In this document: positions 54,866 to 64,000 of the stretch, in pieces
Layout of the letters: each line of letters begins with the position of its first letter
Position numbering within the stretch: position 1 is the stretch's first letter
NCBI RefSeq assembly: GCF_021605415.1
Contig: NZ_WKEQ01000001.1
Location: forward strand, 124,001 to 188,000
DNA: 64,000 nt
DNA from: Pseudomonas syringae
GTDB lineage: Bacteria; Pseudomonadota; Gammaproteobacteria; Pseudomonadales; Pseudomonadaceae
Direction of reading: 5' to 3'
The notes under the pieces: model-generated
What the model saw: only the letters and a program-made list of their open reading frames with translations
Told to the model about the DNA's origin: nothing
Database searches by the model: none
Program-made: the position numbers and the translations under genes

Positions 54866-56965
54866 ATGCAGACTTTTTTTATCGCACCCACCGATTTTGG
54901 CGTGGGCCTGACCTCCATCAGCCTCGGGCTGGTGCGAACACTGGAGCGCGCCGGCCTGAAAGTCGGCTTCTTCAAACCCATTGCCCAGCCGCACCCGGGC
55001 GACACCGGACCCGAGCGCTCCACCGAGCTGGTGGCCCGCACGCACGGCTTGAAACCGCCGCAGCCACTGGGCCTGGCCCACGTCGAACGCATGCTCGGCG
55101 ATGGTCAGCTCGACGAGCTGCTTGAAGAAATCATCACCCTTTATCAGCAAGCGGCTGTCGGCAAAGACGTGCTGATCGTCGAAGGCATGGTGCCTACCCG
55201 CAGCGCCAGTTACGCCGCCCGAGTGAATCTGCACTTGGCCAAAAGCCTCGATGCCGAAGTGATTCTGGTCTCGGCACCGGAAAACGAAGTGCTGACCGAA
55301 TTGTCCGGCCGCGTCGAGTTGCAGGCGCAATTGTTCGGTGGTCCAAAAGACCCGAAAGTCCTCGGCGTAATTCTCAACAAGGTGAAAACCGAAGAGAGCA
55401 TGGACGCCTTTGCTACGCGCCTGAAAGATCACTCTCCGTTGTTGCGCAGCGGCGATTTTCGCCTGCTCGGCTGCATCCCGTTCCAGCCTGAACTCAACGC
55501 CCCGCGCACCCGCGATGTCGCCGATCTGATGGGCGCCCAAGTGCTCAATGCCGGCGACTATGAAACCCGGCGCATGAGCAAAATCATCATTTGCGCGCGC
55601 ACCATGCGCAACACCGTCGAACTGCTCAAGCCCGGCGTGCTGGTGGTGACGCCGGGGGATCGCGACGACATCATCCTCGCCGTCAGCCTCGCGGCAATGA
55701 ACGGCGTACCACTGGCGGGCCTGCTGCTGACCAGCGACACCCTGCCCGACCCGCGCATCATGGATCTGTGCCGAGGCGCATTACAGGCCGGCTTGCCGGT
55801 GTTGTCGGTGAGCACCGGTTCCTACGAGACCGCCAACCAGCTCAACGGCCTGAACAAAGAGATTCCGATCGATGACCGCGAGCGCGCCGAAATCATCACC
55901 GATTTCGTCGCCAGCCACCTCGATGCCCGCTGGCTGCACCAACGCTGCGGCACGCCGCGCGAGATGCGCCTGTCGCCCGCCGTGTTCCGCTATCAATTGA
56001 TCCAGCGCGCCCAGGGCGCCAACAAACGCATCGTTTTGCCCGAAGGCAGCGAGCCGCTGACCGTGCAAGCCGCCGCTATCTGCCAGGCCCGGGGCATCGC
56101 CCGTTGTGTGCTGCTGGCGAAACCGGAGGACGTGCAAGCCGTCGCCCGCGCCCAAGGCATCGAATTGCCGCCGGGACTGGAAATCCTCGATCCGGATCTG
56201 ATCCGCGAACGCTACATCGAGCCGATGGTGGCCTTGCGCAAATCGAAAAGTCTTAATGCGCCGATGGCCGAGCAGCAACTGGAAGACACGGTGGTGATCG
56301 GCACCATGATGCTCGCGCTGGATGAGGTCGACGGGCTGGTGTCAGGCGTCATTCACTCCACGGCCAACACCATCCGCCCGGCCCTGCAGCTGATTAAAAC
56401 GGCGCCGGGCTGCACGCTGGTGTCGTCGGTGTTCTTCATGCTGTTTCCGGAAGAAGTGCTGGTGTACGGCGACTGCGTGATGAATCCGCATCCAAGCGCC
56501 ACCGAACTGGCCGAGATCGCCCTGCAAAGCGCCGACTCGGCTGCCGCGTTCGGCATCACCCCGCGCGTGGCGATGATCAGCTATTCGAGCGGCGAATCGG
56601 CCAGTGGTGAAGAGGTCGAGAAAGTCCGCGAGGCCACCCTGCTCGCCCACGAGCAACAGCACTCGCTGCTGATCGACGGCCCGTTGCAGTACGACGCGGC
56701 CGCCAATGAAGACGTCGCCCGGCAACTGGCGCCGAACAGCCAGGTCGCCGGTCGCGCCACGGTGTTTGTGTTCCCCGATTTGAACACCGGCAACACCACC
56801 CACAAAGCCGTGCAGCGCAGCGCCGATTGCGTCAGCCTCGGCCCGATGCTGCAAGGTCTGCGCAAACCGGTGAATGATTTGCCGCGCGGCGCGCAGGTCG
56901 ACGACATCGTGTACACCATCGCCTTGACGGCGATTCAAGCCGCCAACCGACCTATGGATGTGTAA
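54866..56965 (+). CDS. pta: Phosphate acetyltransferase
   Basis: A 699-aa long-form enzyme that interconverts acetyl-CoA and acetyl phosphate. The N-terminal BioD-like P-loop domain (about 1-200, MQTFFIAPTDFGVGLTSISL) is followed by the DRTGG domain (about 215-330) and the C-terminal catalytic PTA_PTB domain (about 375-699, KRIVLPEGSEPLTVQAAAIC, SYSSGESASG). In P. aeruginosa ackA precedes pta; here DUF3565 lies directly upstream and ackA is absent. The next gene starts right after the stop. Confidence 0.95.
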   Translation: MQTFFIAPTDFGVGLTSISLGLVRTLERAGLKVGFFKPIAQPHPGDTGPERSTELVARTHGLKPPQPLGLAHVERMLGDGQLDELLEEIITLYQQAAVGKDVLIVEGMVPTRSASYAARVNLHLAKSLDAEVILVSAPENEVLTELSGRVELQAQLFGGPKDPKVLGVILNKVKTEESMDAFATRLKDHSPLLRSGDFRLLGCIPFQPELNAPRTRDVADLMGAQVLNAGDYETRRMSKIIICARTMRNTVELLKPGVLVVTPGDRDDIILAVSLAAMNGVPLAGLLLTSDTLPDPRIMDLCRGALQAGLPVLSVSTGSYETANQLNGLNKEIPIDDRERAEIITDFVASHLDARWLHQRCGTPREMRLSPAVFRYQLIQRAQGANKRIVLPEGSEPLTVQAAAICQARGIARCVLLAKPEDVQAVARAQGIELPPGLEILDPDLIRERYIEPMVALRKSKSLNAPMAEQQLEDTVVIGTMMLALDEVDGLVSGVIHSTANTIRPALQLIKTAPGCTLVSSVFFMLFPEEVLVYGDCVMNPHPSATELAEIALQSADSAAAFGITPRVAMISYSSGESASGEEVEKVREATLLAHEQQHSLLIDGPLQYDAAANEDVARQLAPNSQVAGRATVFVFPDLNTGNTTHKAVQRSADCVSLGPMLQGLRKPVNDLPRGAQVDDIVYTIALTAIQAANRPMDV

Positions 56966-57871
56966 ATGCTGGACTTCCTTCCCGCCTCGTTACGCGGCGT
57001 CATCGCCGCACTGTTGCTGGCACTGAATACGATTTTGCTGTGCTCGTTTCTGTTTTGCGTGGCGCTGATCAAAGCGCTGCCGTTTGCCCTCACCCAACGC
57101 CTGGCGCTCTGGCTGATGAGCCACACCCATGAAGCCTGGATCAGCAACAACAAAGGCTGGATGAACCTGGTGCGCCGAACACGCTGGCACGTCAGCGGCC
57201 TGCAAGGTCTGGACTATCAGCACTCGTATCTGATCACCAGCAACCACCAGAGCTGGGTCGATATTCTGGTGCTGCAATACGTGCTCAACCGACGGATTCA
57301 GCCGCTGAAGTTCTTTCTCAAGCAAGAGCTGATCTGGGTGCCGGTGATCGGGCTGGCCTGGTGGGCGCTGGGCTTTCCGTTCATGAAGCGCTACTCCAAG
57401 GCATACCTGGAAAAGCACCCGGAGAAAAAAGGCAAGGATCTGGAAACCACCCGCAAGACCTGCGCGAAGTTTCGCAACAATCCGGTGGGTATTTTCAATT
57501 TTGTCGAAGGCACGCGCTTCACGCCTGGCAAGCACGCGCAACAGCAATCGCCGTTCAAATACCTGCTCAAGCCCAAGGCCGGTGGCATCGCGTTTGTGCT
57601 GGATGCGATGGGTGAACAGTTGGAGTCGATCGTCAACGTGACCATTCACTACCCAGGGGGCCGTCCCGGTTTCTGGGACTTGCTGTGCGGGAATGTGCGA
57701 GATGTGGTCGTGCACTTCGAAGAACTGAAGATCCCGCCGCAGTTCATCGGCAAGAACTACGACCAGGACGGCGAATACCGCCTGCTGTTCCAGGGCTGGA
57801 TCAACCAGATGTGGCAGGACAAGGATGCGCTGCTGGAACAGATACACCGCGAGCATCCGGCACGCCGCTGA
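56966..57871 (+). CDS. PlsC-type acyltransferase (YihG-like)
   Basis: A 301-aa membrane-bound acyltransferase, probably acting on lysophosphatidic acid. An N-terminal helix (about 8-35) precedes the HX4D motif in TSNHQSWVDI and the FVEGTRF motif. Its ATG follows the pta stop TAA with no gap, so it is coupled to pta. Two paralogues of this activity are known in P. fluorescens (HdtS and PatB); which this is I cannot say. A terminator follows. Confidence 0.88.
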   Translation: MLDFLPASLRGVIAALLLALNTILLCSFLFCVALIKALPFALTQRLALWLMSHTHEAWISNNKGWMNLVRRTRWHVSGLQGLDYQHSYLITSNHQSWVDILVLQYVLNRRIQPLKFFLKQELIWVPVIGLAWWALGFPFMKRYSKAYLEKHPEKKGKDLETTRKTCAKFRNNPVGIFNFVEGTRFTPGKHAQQQSPFKYLLKPKAGGIAFVLDAMGEQLESIVNVTIHYPGGRPGFWDLLCGNVRDVVVHFEELKIPPQFIGKNYDQDGEYRLLFQGWINQMWQDKDALLEQIHREHPARR

Positions 57872-57875
57872 CACT

Positions 57876-57909
57876 GATCGTTCCCATGCTCCGCGTGGGA
57901 ATGATCACG
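57876..57909. repeat. GATCGTTCCCATGC hairpin repeat
   Basis: TGATCGTTCCCA and TGGGAATGATCA pair around a GC-rich loop. This is a common Pseudomonas intergenic hairpin, here between the acyltransferase gene and the terminator. Confidence 0.6.
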
Positions 57910-57920
57910 AAACCAAAAAA

Positions 57921-57954
57921 AACCCGCTGATGATCACTCACCAGCGGGTTTTTC
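57921..57954. terminator. Terminator after the acyltransferase gene, also facing cysNC
   Basis: The stem AACCCGCTG pairs with CAGCGGGTT, preceded by an A-run and followed by TTTTCTT, so it can work in both directions for the convergent acyltransferase and cysNC genes. Confidence 0.88.
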
Positions 57955-57992
57955 TTGCAGCGCCAAGCTAAAAGCTTATCGCTGCAGGGGCC

Positions 57993-59891
57993 TTATATCG
58001 CCCCACGCTTGCGCAACAATTCCAGCACTTGCTTGACGCTTTCTTCCAGCGACAGTGCCTGGGTGTCGATCACCAGATCGGCGTCCAGCGGCACGTCGTA
58101 CGGGAAGGATTCGCCCGGAATGTTGTCGCCGGCTGCGGCGTACAGCCCTTGCGGGTCGCGCTCGGCGCACACGGTCGGCGAAGCCTGCACATAAACCGTC
58201 AGCAGACGATCCTTGCCGATCAGGTCCTTGGCCTGCTCGCGACCTTCCGAGCTCGGTGCAACGAACGCTGCCAGGGTCAGCAGACCCGCTTCGTTGAACT
58301 GACGCGCCACATGTGCAGCACGACGCCAGTTCTCGGTACGTCCGGCGCGATCCTGCGGCAGACCTTTGTTCAGGTCGTGACGCAGGTTCTGACCGTCCAG
58401 CACAAACACCGAACGGCCCATGTCGAACAACTTGCGCTCAACCGCATACGCCAGCGTGCTCTTGCCCGCGCCCGACAAACCGCTGAACAGCACGGTTGCC
58501 GGTTGCTGACCAAAACGCGCGGCGCGTTCTTCGGTGGCAACGTGCGCCAGTTTGCCGTGATGCGTCGCGGAACCATGGGTTACAGGCTGCGCGACGATCA
58601 TGCCAGCGCCGACAGTGCCGTTGGTCAAACGGTCGATGATGATGAACGCGCCGGTGGTGCGGTTGCTCTCATAACCATCGAGGGCAATCGGCGCGTCGAG
58701 CGCGATCTTGACCTTGCCGATCTCGTTAAGCTGCAACGCGCTCGCCGGGCCTTCTTCAAGGGTATTGACGTCGACCTTGTTGACGATGCTGGCAATCGAG
58801 CCCGGCACGTAACTAGTGGCGCGTTTGATGTCGTATTTCTTGCCCGGCAGCATCGGTTCTTCAGCCATCCACACCAGCATCGCTTCGAAGCTGTCGGTGA
58901 CCGGTGGCACGTTGTCGGCATGCACCAACAGGTCGCCACGGGAGATGTCGATTTCGTCTTCCATGGTCAGCGTCACCGCTTGACCCGGGCCTGCATGCTC
59001 CAGCTCACCTTCGAAGGTGACGATGGACTTCACACGGCTGCTCTTGCCCGACGGCAACACCACGACTTCGTCGCCCTTGTGCACGATGCCGCTGGCCAGG
59101 GTGCCGGCAAAACCGCGGAAGTTCAGGTTTGGACGATTGACGTACTGCACCGGGAAACGCAGGTCGGTGAAGTTACGGTCGCCCGCCACTTCCACGGTCT
59201 CAAGAATTTCCATCAGCGACTGGCCGGTGTACCACGGCGAGCGCTCGGACTTGTTCACCACGTTGTCGCCTTTGAGGGCGGACATCGGCACGAAGTGCAT
59301 GCTCGTCGGCTTCATTTTCAAGCCTTCGGCGAACTTCAGGTAGTCGGCCTTGATCGACTCGAACACGCCTTCATCGAAGTCTTTCAAGTCCATCTTGTTG
59401 ATGGCGACGACGATGTGTTTGATGCCGAGCAACGAGGCGATAAAGCTGTGGCGACGGGTCTGGGTCTGCACGCCGTAACGGGCGTCGACCAGGATGATCG
59501 CCAGGTCACAGGTGGACGCACCGGTGGCCATGTTGCGGGTGTACTGCTCATGGCCAGGAGTGTCGGCGATGATGAATTTGCGCTTGGCGGTAGAGAAATA
59601 GCGGTAAGCGACATCGATGGTGATGCCCTGTTCACGCTCGGCCTGCAGGCCGTCGACCAGCAATGCCAGGTCGATGTCTTCACCGGTGGTGCCGACTTTT
59701 TTCGAGTCGCGGGTAATGGCTTCGAGGTGATCTTCGTAGATCATTTTCGAGTCGTGCAGCAGGCGCCCGATCAGGGTGCTCTTACCGTCATCGACGTTGC
59801 CGCAAGTCAAAAAGCGCAGCAGCTCTTTACGTTCGTGCTGGCCCAGGTAGGCGAGGATGTCCTCGCTGATCAAATCAGATTGGTGGCTCAT
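57993..59891 (-). CDS. cysNC: Bifunctional sulfate adenylyltransferase subunit 1 / APS kinase
   Basis: A 632-aa fusion that activates sulfate. The N-terminal CysN GTPase drives ATP sulfurylase, with G1 motif GNVDDGKS at 31-38 and [12 protein letters not shown]. The C-terminal CysC kinase (about 460-632) has Walker [10 protein letters not shown] at 471-479 and makes PAPS. GGAG ten bases before ATG 59891 sets the start. The partner cysD lies upstream on the same strand, but a four-helix-bundle gene with repeats interrupts the usual tight operon. Confidence 0.96.
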   Translation of the reverse strand: MSHQSDLISEDILAYLGQHERKELLRFLTCGNVDDGKSTLIGRLLHDSKMIYEDHLEAITRDSKKVGTTGEDIDLALLVDGLQAEREQGITIDVAYRYFSTAKRKFIIADTPGHEQYTRNMATGASTCDLAIILVDARYGVQTQTRRHSFIASLLGIKHIVVAINKMDLKDFDEGVFESIKADYLKFAEGLKMKPTSMHFVPMSALKGDNVVNKSERSPWYTGQSLMEILETVEVAGDRNFTDLRFPVQYVNRPNLNFRGFAGTLASGIVHKGDEVVVLPSGKSSRVKSIVTFEGELEHAGPGQAVTLTMEDEIDISRGDLLVHADNVPPVTDSFEAMLVWMAEEPMLPGKKYDIKRATSYVPGSIASIVNKVDVNTLEEGPASALQLNEIGKVKIALDAPIALDGYESNRTTGAFIIIDRLTNGTVGAGMIVAQPVTHGSATHHGKLAHVATEERAARFGQQPATVLFSGLSGAGKSTLAYAVERKLFDMGRSVFVLDGQNLRHDLNKGLPQDRAGRTENWRRAAHVARQFNEAGLLTLAAFVAPSSEGREQAKDLIGKDRLLTVYVQASPTVCAERDPQGLYAAAGDNIPGESFPYDVPLDADLVIDTQALSLEESVKQVLELLRKRGAI

Positions 59892-59918
59892 TGCATTCAA
59901 GCTCCGAGCTGTAAGCTT

Positions 59919-60379
59919 CAAGCGGCAAGCTTGTCGGCGTACAGCTAGTCAGAAATTTTGTTGATCAGCCCGCCCAGCATCTTGGAGAGCTCTCGGGTTT
60001 CCATAATCCAATTTTCAGCCAGCGGGTCTGCGATGTAAGCAATGTCTCGACCGATGATGATCTGCGTGCGTAGCTCCGCGTTGGAAGCCTTTGCAATCCA
60101 GAGAAATCGAACTTTCTCTTTATTGCTGCAACGCTCCATGCCTTCGGCAATGTTGGAGGGTACTGACAGCGCTGAACGGGTGATTTGATCCTTGAATCCA
60201 AAATCCCCCACATCGCGCAAACTCTTTATAAATCCCCACCGCCAAACACTTGCTTCGCTGCCAAACGATCAGTTTCTCGAAGTCCATTACGAGTATTCCG
60301 ATGCCGGCTCACAGCACAGGCTGCAAGCGCCAAACCACAAAGCTACGCATACCGCCTCTAACTTGCAGCTTGCCGCTTG
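59919..60379. mobile_element. Possible IVS-like insert bounded by inverted repeats
   Basis: CAAGCGGCAAGCT at 59919-59931 and AGCTTGCCGCTTG at 60367-60379 form a perfect 13-base inverted pair around the four-helix-bundle gene. Further AAGCTT-type words lie just outside. The 461-base segment sits between cysD and cysNC, which are normally adjacent. The mobile nature is inference. Confidence 0.45.
59945..60287 (-). pseudogene. 23S-IVS-type four-helix-bundle protein, frameshifted
   Basis: A gene for an S23/IVP-type four-helix-bundle protein, about 113 aa if intact. The N-terminal part starts at ATG 60287 (MDFEKLIVWQRSKCLAVGIY, then KEFARCG), with GGAA eight bases upstream. The rest is one base out of frame: DFGFKDQITRSALSVPSNIA, then EGMERCSNKEKVRFL to the stop at 59945. 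The break falls in a five-C tract at 60205-60209 (five G on the coding strand); one G fewer restores the family sequence across the join. Such proteins are known from intervening sequences in 23S rRNA genes. Role here unknown; could be sequencing error or a phase-variable tract. Confidence 0.8.
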
Positions 60380-60390
60380 TAACTAGAAGC

Positions 60391-61308
60391 TTAAAAGTAC
60401 CCTTGACGTTTTTTGTCTTCCATCGAGCCTGCGCCATCGTGGTCGATGACACGGCCCTGGCGCTCGGAAGTTCGCGTCAGGAGCATTTCCTGAATGATGT
60501 CCGTCAGGCTCTCGGCTTCGGACTCCACCGCGCCCGTCAACGGGTAGCAGCCAAGGGTACGGAAACGCACTTTCTTTTTGACGATGCGCGCTTTGTCTTC
60601 GTCGGACAGGTGTTCGAGGATGCGCTCGTCGTCGATCATGATCAGCGTGCCGTTCTTCTCGATCACGTCGCGTTCGGCGGCGAAATACAGCGGTACGATC
60701 GGGATGCCTTCAAGGTAGATGTACTGCCAGATGTCCAGCTCGGTCCAGTTCGACAAAGGGAACACACGGATGGATTCGCCCTTGTTGACCTTGCCGTTGT
60801 AGACGTTCCACAGCTCTGGACGCTGGTTTTTCGGATCCCAGCGGTGCTTGCTGTCGCGGAACGAGTACACGCGCTCTTTGGCGCGGGACTTCTCTTCATC
60901 GCGGCGGGCGCCGCCGAATGCTGCGTCGAAACCATGTTTGTCGAGTGCCTGTTTGAGGCCCTCGGTTTTCATGATGTCGGTGTGCTTGGCGCTGCCGTGG
61001 GTGAACGGATTGATGTTTTGTGCCACGCCGTCAGGGTTGATGTGCGTGATCAAGTCCAGGCCCAGCTCTTCGACCATTTTGTCGCGGAAGCTGTACATCT
61101 CCTGGAATTTCCACCGGGTGTCGACGTGCATCACCGGAAACGGCAGTTTGCCCGGGAAGAACGCCTTGCGTGCCAGGTGCAGCATCACGGCGGAGTCTTT
61201 ACCGATGGAGTACAGCATCACCGGGTTATCAAACTCGGCGGCCACCTCGCGGATGATGTGGATGCTTTCCGCCTCCAGCTGTTTCAGATGCGTCAGTTTG
61301 TCGACCAT
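60391..61308 (-). CDS. cysD: Sulfate adenylyltransferase subunit 2
   Basis: A 305-aa ATP sulfurylase catalytic subunit forming APS from ATP and sulfate. PP-loop motif [18 protein letters not shown] lies near 33-50, and [20 protein letters not shown] and [20 protein letters not shown] follow. It is first of the cysD-cysNC unit; the usual short gap to cysNC is replaced by the insert described above. Confidence 0.97.
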   Translation of the reverse strand: MVDKLTHLKQLEAESIHIIREVAAEFDNPVMLYSIGKDSAVMLHLARKAFFPGKLPFPVMHVDTRWKFQEMYSFRDKMVEELGLDLITHINPDGVAQNINPFTHGSAKHTDIMKTEGLKQALDKHGFDAAFGGARRDEEKSRAKERVYSFRDSKHRWDPKNQRPELWNVYNGKVNKGESIRVFPLSNWTELDIWQYIYLEGIPIVPLYFAAERDVIEKNGTLIMIDDERILEHLSDEDKARIVKKKVRFRTLGCYPLTGAVESEAESLTDIIQEMLLTRTSERQGRVIDHDGAGSMEDKKRQGYF

Positions 61309-61451
61309 GGCTACTCACGAAAGCTTTCTTATGAACGGCCAGCGGGCCGTGTTCGAGCGAGGAATCCTAGCACAGCAACCTCTTCTAATCAGGACGCCAA
61401 CTAGATCGAAAGAGTATATGAATATGCCTGCCTGTTTGGGCGAAGGCATCC

Positions 61452-61541
61452 AATGTGGGATCGGACCTGCTCGCGAAAGCGTCGTGTCAGGCAGCAATGT
61501 ATTGAAGCGTAAATCGTATTCGCGAGCAGGCTGGCTCCCAC
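61452..61541. repeat. REP pair, CCTGCTCGCGAA family
   Basis: Inverted units ATGTGGGATCGGACCTGCTC.. and TTCGCGAGCAGGCTGGCTCC about 40 bases apart, between the Nif3-like gene and cysD. Confidence 0.8.
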
Positions 61542-61558
61542 TAGGATTTGTGCTGGAT

Positions 61559-62317
61559 TCAAATGGGATTCGGGCAGTCGATGAAGATGTGTTCGACGGC
61601 GAAGCGCTTTGCCAGGTAGTCACCCAAGGCCTGAACGCCGTAGCGCTCGGTGGCGTGATGACCGGCGGCGATGAAGCTGATGTCGTTTTCGCGGGCGCTG
61701 TGGAACGTCTGTTCTGACGCCTCGCCGCTTATATAAAGGTCAACGCCCGCCGCAATCGCCTGGTCGATGTACCCCTGACCGCCGCCCGTGCACCAACCAA
61801 CCCGACGAATGAGGCCACTGCCTTCGATCAACAACGGCTCGCGGCCCATGATTTCCTGCACGCGACGGGCAAAATCGCGTGGCATCATCGGCTCATTCAA
61901 CGAGCCGACCAGGCCAACAACTTTCAGATTATCCGGATCCAGCGACCCTTCGACGGTGATGTCGAGCTGACGCGCCAGTTGCACGTTGTTGCCGACGTCC
62001 GGGTGCAGGTCGAGCGGCAAGTGATAGGCCAAGAGACTGATGTCATGCTTGAGCAGCGTCTTCAACCGACGCTGCTTCATGCCGGTGATGCACGGGTTCT
62101 CGCCTTTCCAGAAATAACCGTGGTGCACCAGAATCAAATCCGCTCCGGCCTCGACAGCAGCATCAAGCAGTGCCTGGCTGGCGGTAACGCCACTGACGAT
62201 GCGCATCACTTGTGGACGGCCCTCGACCTGCAAACCGTTGGGGCAATAATCGGCGATTTTCGCACTGGCGAGGTAGCGGTCGGCTTCTTCAACCAGGGTG
62301 CTCAAGGCGACGGCCAT
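61559..62317 (-). CDS. Nif3-like dinuclear metal-centre protein
   Basis: A 252-aa protein of the Nif3/YbgI family, which forms toroidal hexamers with two metals per subunit. Metal ligands are in DLILVHHGYFWKG near 60-72 and GHHATERYGVQAL near the end. Starts at ATG 62317 with AGGAG seven bases upstream. It is divergent from algW, a conserved arrangement in Pseudomonas. A GTP cyclohydrolase-like activity has been proposed for the family but is not settled. Confidence 0.92.
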   Translation of the reverse strand: MAVALSTLVEEADRYLASAKIADYCPNGLQVEGRPQVMRIVSGVTASQALLDAAVEAGADLILVHHGYFWKGENPCITGMKQRRLKTLLKHDISLLAYHLPLDLHPDVGNNVQLARQLDITVEGSLDPDNLKVVGLVGSLNEPMMPRDFARRVQEIMGREPLLIEGSGLIRRVGWCTGGGQGYIDQAIAAGVDLYISGEASEQTFHSARENDISFIAAGHHATERYGVQALGDYLAKRFAVEHIFIDCPNPI

Positions 62318-62420
62318 GAAAGACTCCTAAATATCCCGTTCCGAGGCGCGCGCGGCCTCGTATAATGCGCGACATTATGGGCGGTCTGACCCCGCCTGCA
62401 ACTTTTCCAGGACGAGCTTA

Positions 62421-63581
<1,161 letters not shown>

Positions 63582-63605
63582 CTTCGTCATTAACTACTGC
63601 GCAAT

Positions 63606-63673
63606 AAAGCTGTTCGCGAGCAGAAAATGACGCCCTTGCAATAGTGGGCTTCAAATCGGTCGCGAACAGCTTT
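63606..63673. repeat. Inverted repeat after algW
   Basis: AAAGCTGTTCGCGA (63606-63619) and TCGCGAACAGCTTT (63660-63673) form a perfect 14-base inverted pair. It is related to REP elements and may end the algW transcript. Confidence 0.65.
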
Positions 63674-63736
63674 CCCGTTGATAATTCGCCATCACCAAAA
63701 ACATCTTTGCTATATACAACTGACTGAAAGTTTCTG

Positions 63737-63762
63737 AAAACCTGTCAGACCTGACAGGTTTT
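63737..63762. promoter_or_regulatory. Perfect palindromic dyad upstream of the last gene
   Basis: AAAACCTGTCAG and CTGACAGGTTTT flank a two-base centre. It lies 61 bases before the start of the gene at the window's end. The tight centre suits a protein-binding operator as well as a terminator. Confidence 0.45.
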
Positions 63763-63822
63763 AATGTTTTCCGCTCGTATTAAATTTCGCTTGCAGAAAT
63801 AAATACACACGGAGAAGCAAGC

Positions 63823-64000
63823 ATGAATTATCAAGAAGCGTTAAAGCAAGCCAAGGGCAAGGCTGCTGCTACTGGCGAAATCATCGTTCAAGCCGGTGCG
63901 ACACCAGTAACATTCACCGATGTAATGTGGCACGACATGGGACCAGAAAACGGTGCTTTGATGATAGGCACCGGAGACACCAATTTTCATGTCGCTCTCG
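63823..64000 (+). CDS. Hypothetical protein, N-terminal part
   Basis: The first 59 codons of a gene that leaves the window. It begins MNYQEALKQAKGKAAATGEI and continues VTFTDVMWHDMGPENGAL. GGAG eight bases before the ATG is a good ribosome site. I do not recognise it. Base composition is more AT-rich than algW, so it may be accessory. In P. aeruginosa algW is followed by his genes, which are not seen here. Confidence 0.65.
   Translation, partial: MNYQEALKQAKGKAAATGEIIVQAGATPVTFTDVMWHDMGPENGALMIGTGDTNFHVAL

Noticed and set aside
54866..56965. Separate bioD-like gene at the start of pta
   Set aside because: The N-terminal P-loop domain is a normal part of long-form Pta and the frame is continuous.

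Overview
The window reads as chromosome of a fluorescent Pseudomonas, P. fluorescens group. The evidence is high GC, dense genes on both strands, REP-type repeats in many intergenic gaps, and gene neighbourhoods that match Pseudomonas synteny as I remember it. Examples are slyD-gpx-OYE-glycosyltransferase-cysZ-trxB, cysD-cysNC beside a Nif3-like gene and algW, and hmgA-fahA-maiA with hmgR. No rRNA, tRNA, CRISPR array or prophage was seen.

Layout. 1-3.1 kb: FUSC/NodT efflux genes with a divergent LysR regulator. 3.1-5.7 kb: a small accessory patch with a secreted protein gene whose signal peptide looks frameshifted, a complete IS30-family element with a 3-bp target duplication, and a dispersed repeat block. 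5.7-13.6 kb: a 2-hydroxyacid dehydrogenase, a DUF2165 protein, a DMT exporter with AraC regulator, and a Fur-boxed sigma/anti-sigma/TonB siderophore receptor unit. 13.8-22 kb: HPF-like ribosome factor, LysR plus serine deaminase and serine transporter, DUF3509, PsiE, SOS-controlled YebG, a leucine-dehydrogenase-like protein lacking its catalytic lysine, and a SirB1-type protein. 22-26.5 kb: the homogentisate pathway with its IclR repressor and operator. 26.5-39.7 kb: the most accessory stretch, with a very large toxin-like protein, a MalT-type LuxR regulator beside a DUF1302/DUF1329 pair, and an S-type pyocin with an immunity gene followed by a second, orphan toxin-tip/immunity pair. 39.7-42.5 kb: SDR, alpha/beta hydrolase and class II aldolase genes. 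43-48 kb: a blue-light cluster (short LOV protein and a MerR/LitR-like regulator) next to tetrahydromonapterin genes folM-folE-folX. 48-64 kb: housekeeping synteny (trxB, cysZ, slyD, pta without ackA, plsC-type acyltransferase, cysNC/cysD, Nif3-like, algW). A frameshifted 23S-IVS-type four-helix-bundle gene lies inside the cysD-cysNC operon.

Functional links. FolE/FolX/FolM make the pterin cofactor used by phenylalanine hydroxylase, which feeds tyrosine into the homogentisate pathway in the same window. The LOV and LitR-like proteins suggest that the neighbouring genes respond to light. CysZ, CysD and CysNC together cover sulfate uptake and activation. The points most worth checking are the duplicated pyocin tip/immunity module, the LOV/LitR/pterin cluster, and the IVS-like insertion in the cys operon.
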